DNA of 64,000 bases. Origin: Meles meles (Eukaryota; Chordata; Mammalia; Carnivora; Mustelidae). The stretch is taken from assembly GCF_922984935.1 (NCBI RefSeq), contig NC_060074.1, positions 23,411,501 through 23,475,500 of the forward strand, written 5' to 3'. Position 1 is the first letter of the stretch. Each line of letters opens with the position of its first letter. The translations under genes and the position numbers were made by a program. Shown piece after piece: positions 57,646 through 64,000 of the stretch. Under the pieces are notes generated by a model. That model was given only the letters and a program-made list of their open reading frames with translations. It made no database searches and had not been told where the DNA came from.

Positions 57646-59205
57646 CACACAACATTGGCATCAAGAGGCAGAGCTGGGATTGTTTATGCAATCCTAAATA
57701 CATCCTTTAAGAAAAAGTGAGTTGCTTGATATAAAAACTTGTAGTATATATAGAACTAGTACAGTTATGCCTTAACTAACAAGTGTGTGTGTGAGTAGAA
57801 AATATTGTCAAAATATAGTTTGCCCTGGTCCATACCCCAGTCTGGGTGGACTTGATACGAATTTTTCAGATTTAACAGTGCAAGGCCCAAACAAGTACTT
57901 TGGATATTAAGACATCACTTATACCAAGAGAATCTCTCCATGCATTTTATTTAATAAATATCACAGGATTTTAATGAAACCATACCACCATAATTTTGTG
58001 ACAGTAGTACTTGTAATTCATTGTCACTGCTGATAGATGATCTAGGCATCTGCTATGCTAGGTGTTTTATTAAACTGCCCCCTAGGACACACATAATAGG
58101 GTTAACATCTGGAGCATGGCACAATTACGTATCACTATGATTTCCAATGGATGACTACTTATGACATGTAAATGTTCTATAATGCCTGATTAACTCAGTT
58201 GGTTACTGTAAGGTTTTCAAAAAATCGAGACAATGATTCTGCCAAATAAAAATTATGGAAGGCTTTTATACAACAAGTACCACAATTATGAAGATCAGTC
58301 CATTATTTTCTCATAAAGGACACCTTTGCTCATAACCAAACATCCCCCCCACCCTCAAAAAAAGAGGCTGGCACTAAGGACACAAGAGCTGAATCACTAA
58401 ATGTTACCTCCATCCTGACGTGTAATCAGGGACAAAGAAGAGATTTTGGGAAAAAACTTGGGCGTACACTCCATGAAAATTACTTTCTTTTAGAACGTGT
58501 GCATATGTTCATTGCTTAATTTCTTGGTTGACAACATGGTAGGATAAATTTGTAATGTTGGCATTGTTTCTGTATTTAAATCACTTAAGACAGCAATGAC
58601 TTGTGCATAAGTAAACACTTTAACAGCTCTTCTCAGTTGCCTATCAGAAAAGGAAACAGCCAGATGAACTTTCTTATGTTCTAGGTGCTGTTGGCTTTCT
58701 ACACAGTAGCTATCCAGATACGGCCAAAAGGCTCCCAAAACTGGTATGTAATGAATTTAGTGAAGTGGGATAGGAAGGAAGATTGTACATTCAGCAAGCA
58801 TACACCCAGAAAAATGGTTGCTTGACCTTAATCTTTGAACAATGTGAATTATAAATTCTGTCTTCATTTGGAATATTTCACAGCTACAAGCCTTCTAAGA
58901 GTGCCCAAAGAAAAGTCTTTGAAATCTTCAAGCAACCACCCACTTCAGTAAGAAACGTATCAGTTATTCATGATACAGAAATCTTCTCAGTTGTCTTACT
59001 CTATGCTTTTATATCTTAGGTTACAAATCATAAGGGTTTATTATCATTAGGGCTATCATATCTTCAGCTCATTACTATCACAGGAAGAGTTCAAGTCTTG
59101 CCTGAAATTATATAAAGCTGGAACAAAGATCTTCCCTGTTCTACTAAAAGTGATCTTGACAACCTGCTTCCCATACCTCTGCTCCAGAACTATCCCAATC
59201 CATAG
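57646..59205. other. Upstream flank, nothing recognised
   Basis: No named repeat or gene. Confidence 0.5.
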
Positions 59206-59475
59206 TAAATGCCCTCAAACCAACCAACCAACCAACCAACCAACCAACCAACCAACCAACCAAGCAGTTCACCTAATATCCTACACATAAAACAAAGCCA
59301 TCTCAATCCACATTTTACAGCCCCCAACCGACCAACCAACCAACCCACCCACCCACTCAAAGCTATATACCCACACCAAAGCTCCCATGGTACACATCAA
59401 ATGCCAACCAACTGACCGACCGACCAACTAACCAATCAACAGACCCAATATACTACCCCACCCTCACCCCCACCA
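59206..59475. repeat. AACC-type tetranucleotide tract, C/A-rich and G-poor
   Basis: Three clusters of CCAA/CCGA repeats (59217-59263, 59327-59358, 59404-59443) are separated by C/A-rich spacers in which G is rare. The longest cluster is about 11 units of ACCA. The open frame NQPTNQPT here is a by-product. Confidence 0.85.
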
Positions 59476-60084
59476 GACAATTAAAATACTATCTGGAATG
59501 AACAAAAAAAGAACTAGATGACTCCCCAGGAATAAAAGTGAGTCAAGACAGCAGCATGACCAATAGATGAGTTATTTTAAATTTAACATTAGAAAACCAA
59601 CTGGAAAAAAAAATGGCCATAAAATCTAAATAGAACCTTTTAGCACCCATTATTTTCTTGATTTAGTTTGATTCTATCATACCACACTGTTAATATGACA
59701 TTTACCTTAATTTCACATTAACTGGCTGGAAAGAAATCTGAAATCTTCATTATATCAGATTTCTTATTCTCATGAGACACTATGAAGCTTTAAGATTTCC
59801 TATACTTCAGTTTCCATGATCTATAAAATCCAGATAGGTTCAGAATGAATAAATTAACATTTATAATTTTTGTGTACTGCCTCAACAAAAGAAATACAAT
59901 ATAAAATGTAGATATTATGAAGGAAAAACATACATAAGAAACATTTGTATGTACTACGGATAAGCTTAATTTCTAAAATACCCCCCATATTATTCTCAAC
60001 AAATGTCTGAAGTAGACTGAAAGCAGAAAATGGCAATAATAGAAACTATCTGAATCTATAGTCCTTCCCACTTAATCACCATAT
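59476..60084. other. Upstream flank, nothing recognised
   Basis: No identifiable feature. Confidence 0.5.
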
Positions 60085-60097
60085 AAAAATCTGACGG

Positions 60098-60292
60098 GGG
60101 GTGCCTGGGTGGCTCAGTGGTTTAAGCCGCTGCCTTCGGCTCAGGTCATGATCTCAGAGTCCTGGGATCGAGTCCCACGTCAGGCTCTCAACTCTGAAGG
60201 GAGCCTGCTTCCCTCTCACTCTCTCTGCCTGCCTCTCTGCCTACTTGTGATCTCTCTCTGTCAAATAAATAAATAAAAAATCTTTAAAAAAA
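60098..60292 (+). mobile_element. CAN SINE, plus strand
   Basis: 'gtggtttaagccgctgcc' and 'gaagggagcctgcttccctc' variant, same subgroup as the copy at 5274. Perfect duplication aaaaatctgacgg at 60085-60097 and 60293-60305. Confidence 0.95.
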
Positions 60293-60582
60293 AAAAATCT
60301 GACGGTTCCTCAACTAACTCACTAAGTAGATCATCATGTAGCAATCCCAAATCTAACAAATTTGTGATTCCGAGCACAAGCCATATTCATTATTTCTAGT
60401 GGGTCATTTGTTAATGGTTACCCTAGTTAAAATATGAAAAACAAGTGAAATAATAAAGGAAACATTTCCAAACTGAAGAACATATAAAAAAAAATCCATG
60501 CCACCATTTCATGTGTCCCCATATTACACAAGGTCAGTACTGCCAGAAACTTGTACTGTATCTGTTTAAAATACAACATTTA

Positions 60583-60780
60583 GGGGCACCTGGGTGGCTC
60601 AGTGGATTAAGCCGCTGCCTTCGGCTCAGGTCATGATCTCAGGGTTCTGGGATCGAGTCCCGCATCGGGCTCTCTGCTCTGCGGGGAGCCTGCTTCCTCC
60701 TCTCTCTCTGCCTGCCTCTCTGCCTACTTGTGATCTCTCTCTGTCAAATAAATAAATAAAATCTTTAAAAAAAATAAAAT
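60583..60780 (+). mobile_element. CAN SINE, plus strand
   Basis: 'ggggcacctgggtggctcag', 'ttaagccgctgcc'. Perfect 15-base duplication aaaatacaacattta at 60568-60582 and 60781-60795. Same orientation as, and 290 bases from, the previous SINE. Confidence 0.95.
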
Positions 60781-60795
60781 AAAATACAACATTTA

Positions 60796-62019
60796 TGAGA
60801 AAACCTCTGGGGATGGTCACTGAAATGCTTCTGATTTTCCAGACAAAAGCCAGGATGTATTTTTTAAAAATTCAACAAGGGATGTTTACTTTGCTACCCA
60901 ACAAATTGTTACCTTTTACGACTTAGGCCTTTTACCTTTTCTACCTTCCTTCTTTTATTTAAAAAGCAATCTACCTGTCATGCAAATGAATATTTAAACC
61001 TTCGTGTACTCCCATGATGCTTCCGAACAGAATATGGAGGTATGGTAACAGAATCACCAACAACAGTAACAGGACTCTGGTCATTTTCTTTTTCCTTTGA
61101 AACTGTTACCTTGGATGTTGAATCCCTCCATAATTTCTGATAGTTTTAGCGATGGGAATGGTGGCATATCAAGGAGAAATTGCATTTCATCATTTTGGCG
61201 TTAACACGTACCCTATAAAAGTGACAGCTTGGTGCACTGTAGCTGACAGTTCCCATTAACTGGAAGCTAATGTTGCAGAGTCAGTCCAAACACCGAGTCA
61301 CGGCCTCTGGCTATAGGAAGGTCCCCTTCATACTAGGATTCTCACACCCGCCGTGGGCAAGAAAAGCTATAAATATTTTCCACTAGTTTCTTCCTCAAAG
61401 CGATATAATGAATATTTACACACTGGGACCCTTTCCTACCCTGAATCTTCTTGGAAAAACACCTCCACTGATACAATGCATTGGTCTGAGCAGGTGACTC
61501 CAGCTGGCCCTCCCCCTTTCATAGTAAACAGTAAGCAGATAGCAGGGTTTGAGGTTCTGTTTTTTGGAATCACTGATGAAACAACAGAAAAAAAGGGTAG
61601 GACACTCATTTTGAGCATTTTTGTAGGGTTTTGTTTATTTGTTTGTTCTTTATGAATTGGTGGAAAAAAATGAAGCAAGTATCAGGAAAAATCAGCTAAA
61701 ATATCAAAAAGCAAGATGTTAGAAAGGAGAGGTGGCTTAAGGAATATTTTGAAGGAGATTTCAAAAGTAAAATAAATGCTAAATTGATTTGCCGAAAATA
61801 TAAGTGTGGGAGACTAATGAAAGAAAAAAATGAATCCAATTTTTTTGAATGGGCTTATGTTCATTTAGTAAGTTAGGTGCTGTGAGTTTGTATGCATATG
61901 TGGTGGGAGGGGAGAAAGAGGTCGAAAGCACAAAGAAGCTGTCACTGTTTACAAAGTGCTCACATTCTAGTTAAGGAAACTTGAAAATCACACATTTTCC
62001 AGGAGATGCCACAGAGGAC
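60796..62019. other. Upstream flank, nothing recognised
   Basis: The 100-codon frame at 61353-61655 has no known family and overlaps an 80-codon frame on the other strand; I do not call it a gene. Confidence 0.5.
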
Positions 62020-62250
62020 ACACATTAAGAGCAGACACAGAAGAGCCAGACTGCCTAGAGCCAAGGTTAGGGCCGGACTGGCACAGCCACCCACCAGTTA
62101 CACACCTTTGAGTAAGTTTATTTAAATTTTCTGTATTTATTTCCTCTCCTGCAAAATGGGATAATAATGGTACCCAGTTTAGTTTTAGAACTAAATGAGC
62201 TAATAATATTTGTAAAATGCTCAGAGTACTGTAAATAGTGATATAATAGA
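62020..62250 (+). mobile_element. MIR SINE
   Basis: 'agagccagactgcctagagc', 'ctcctgcaaaatgggataat', 'aatggtacccagtttagttt' and 'gtaaaatgctcagagtactg' follow MIR in order. Confidence 0.75.
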
Positions 62251-62280
62251 ATATTTAACAATATTATTAAGGAACTATTG

Positions 62281-63030
62281 GGGGATACAATGATAAATAA
62301 AAGATAGCCCCTTCCCTTGTGGAGCTCATTGCCTACTCAGGCAGAGAGAGAGAAGTAATTTACAAGTTTCCAAAAATGTGGGTAATTACAAAGTTCAAGG
62401 CACAAAGGCACAAGGTACCCTGGGAATATGAAAGAGAGATGTACATACTTAAAATAAGCTGATGGGGCTTAGAAGCACCCAAAAAGGGTGCCCAGGGAAG
62501 GTAAAGCTTACTAGGAGACTTGAAGGATGAATATGAGTTCTCAGACAACAATAGCCCTAGGGGACTGGTTTGAGCATTTAAAGCAGAGGGACCAACATGT
62601 GTCATAGTCATATGTGAATAGCCGGCATATTTGAGTCTTAGAAGGCATTTTGGCATACACAGACTGCCGGGTGCACTGGACAACAAGAAGATGGAAAGGC
62701 AGGTCAGCACCAGGTTATGAAGGGCCTCGTGCAAAGTTCAGACGTGGTCATGTAGGATGGAGGTGAACTTAGCAGTTTATAAGCAGGGGTGCTCTGGTAA
62801 TATTTACATTTCAGAAAGATCACATGAGCAACAGAGTTGAGAATGAATGAGAGGAGAGTGACATTAGTGACCTAGGTATCAGTTGGTTGCTATGATCATC
62901 AAGGGGAATGCACACTCAAAGGAAGGACCCAAAGAGGCTGAAGAGCATCCATAGAACCTACTCCTTGGTTAGAGCACGGTCAAGTTAAGGGAGAGGAAGA
63001 ACTGAAGCTCCAGGTCTGGCTTGGGGGACT
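62281..63030 (+). repeat. Large old interspersed repeat
   Basis: 'atagccccttcccttgtggag', 'gacttgaaggatgaatatga', 'agcagagggaccaacatgtg', 'tgaagggcctcgtgc', 'agcaggggtgctctggtaat' and 'cagaaagatcacatgagcaa' keep the order of an old mammalian repeat (compare 33061 and 7399). A piece like its 3' end is at 63575-63850. The minus-strand 124-codon frame inside is accidental. Confidence 0.5.
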
Positions 63031-64000
63031 GGGCTGATGAAATATGTTTCTCTAAAAGAATACAAGGGAAAGCAACAATTCTACAGAATTATAATGAGTT
63101 AGACTTCCATTTGACATTGATGTCCAGAATAGATGCTTGAAATCAGTAAACAAACTAGTCTTGGATTGGTGTCCATGATTCGGTCCAGGCATCATCACCT
63201 CCAGGAATCTTACCTGAAACCCCACATTGACTTAAACGTTGGTTTTATTGTGCGGATCCGTTGGCACCCATGACGGCATAATTTATTGCACTGTATTCTC
63301 ATTTTATGTTTATATCTACAGCTCTTTACTCATTCTCTTGCTTATTCACTTATCAATCAATAAATATTTTTAAAATATATCCCATGCTATACATGAGATA
63401 GATGCTTAGAATTGCCAGTCAACAGCACTGTTCTGATCCTTGCCATTCTGGAACATTCAGTCTGAGAGGAAAACCAGATCCTCCGCAAATGCCTGTTAAA
63501 TTGGATGAGACAGATTGGTGATCATGAATAAAAGTGGTGTTGAAATCTTGAACATGGATAAAATCTTTCTACAAGTGAAAGACAGAAAGAGATTTATGCT
63601 GAGAGAGGATGGGAAACCCCAATATTTAAAAGGTGAATGAACTCAGGAAGGGAAGAGTATAAAGGAGTGTTAAAAAAAAAAAAAAAGGAAAGCTGCATCC
63701 CTCAGAAGAAACAACATAAAATTATTTTTTAATCTAACAAAGCAGAGGTTCAGTGAAGGAATAATTCAGTGTCAGATGTTTCAGAGAGGCCAGTGAGGAT
63801 GAGACCTGAAGAGTACCAATGAGACCTGGCAGCAGACAGAATTTGGTCTCCATGACCTTCAACCTCAAGTGCTATTCTTGTAAATGTGTTAGATTATGTA
63901 AGAGATATAAGTAAGACTACCAAATGGTCTTATAAAAGAGATATTATCCTGGATTATCCGTGCAGGCCTAATCACATTACCTCTGAAAAGCAGAGGTCTT
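63031..64000. other. Upstream flank at the right edge
   Basis: 63755-63850 ('agtgtcagatgtttcagagaggccagtgagg' in part) looks like another piece of the preceding old repeat. Poly(A) at 63671-63685. No gene. Confidence 0.45.

Noticed and set aside
59209..59415. Repetitive NQPTNQPT protein
   Set aside because: Pure translation of a tetranucleotide repeat.
59217..59443. CRISPR-like array of repeats and spacers
   Set aside because: Eukaryotic nuclear DNA; repeats are 4-base units and spacers are not of regular length.
62360..62734. 124-codon minus-strand frame
   Set aside because: It lies inside an old interspersed repeat, on the opposite strand; chance opening.

Overview
The window is nuclear DNA from a carnivoran mammal, most likely a mustelid (weasel, mink, ferret, marten, otter or badger group). 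It is AT-rich and contains at least 18 copies of the carnivore tRNA-Lys-derived CAN SINE (SINEC). Most belong to a young type whose tail, 'ctgcctgcctctctgccta', I associate with mustelids. It also holds carnivore-type LINE-1 3' ends and old mammalian repeats (MIR, L2, MER5-like, Tigger-like). The species-group call is inferred from repeat type and remembered consensus sequences.

Only one protein-coding segment can be supported: coding exon 1 of ERBB4 (HER4 receptor tyrosine kinase) on the minus strand at 42075-42156. It encodes the signal peptide MKLATGLWVWVSLLLAAGTV plus seven more residues and ends in a GT splice donor after 82 coding bases. The gene runs right to left, so 1-42074 is the 5' part of the very long intron 1, 42157 to about 43120 is 5' UTR and promoter, and 43121-64000 is upstream flank. 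A CpG island of about 3 kb (about 40080-43120) covers the exon, the promoter and the first 2 kb of intron 1.

Layout: 1-1490 LINE-1 fragments. 1.5-39.8 kb is intron 1, mostly unrecognised AT-rich sequence with nine SINEs, several L1 3' ends, MIR/L2 relics and simple repeats. 40.1-43.1 kb is the CpG island with exon 1. 43.1-44.1 kb is a TA microsatellite, a SINE at the promoter edge and a strongly palindromic TA/CA tract. 44-64 kb is upstream flank with nine SINEs (43337 onward), a long TG/CG alternating tract, an AACC-type tetranucleotide tract and a large old repeat near the right end.

No second gene, RNA gene, CRISPR array or novel multigene system is visible. The observations most worth following up are the small upstream ORFs overlapping the ERBB4 start, an unusual sequon in the signal peptide, candidate regulatory motifs in intron 1 (an X-box and a paired homeodomain site), non-B-DNA tracts around the promoter, and well-dated retroposon structures.
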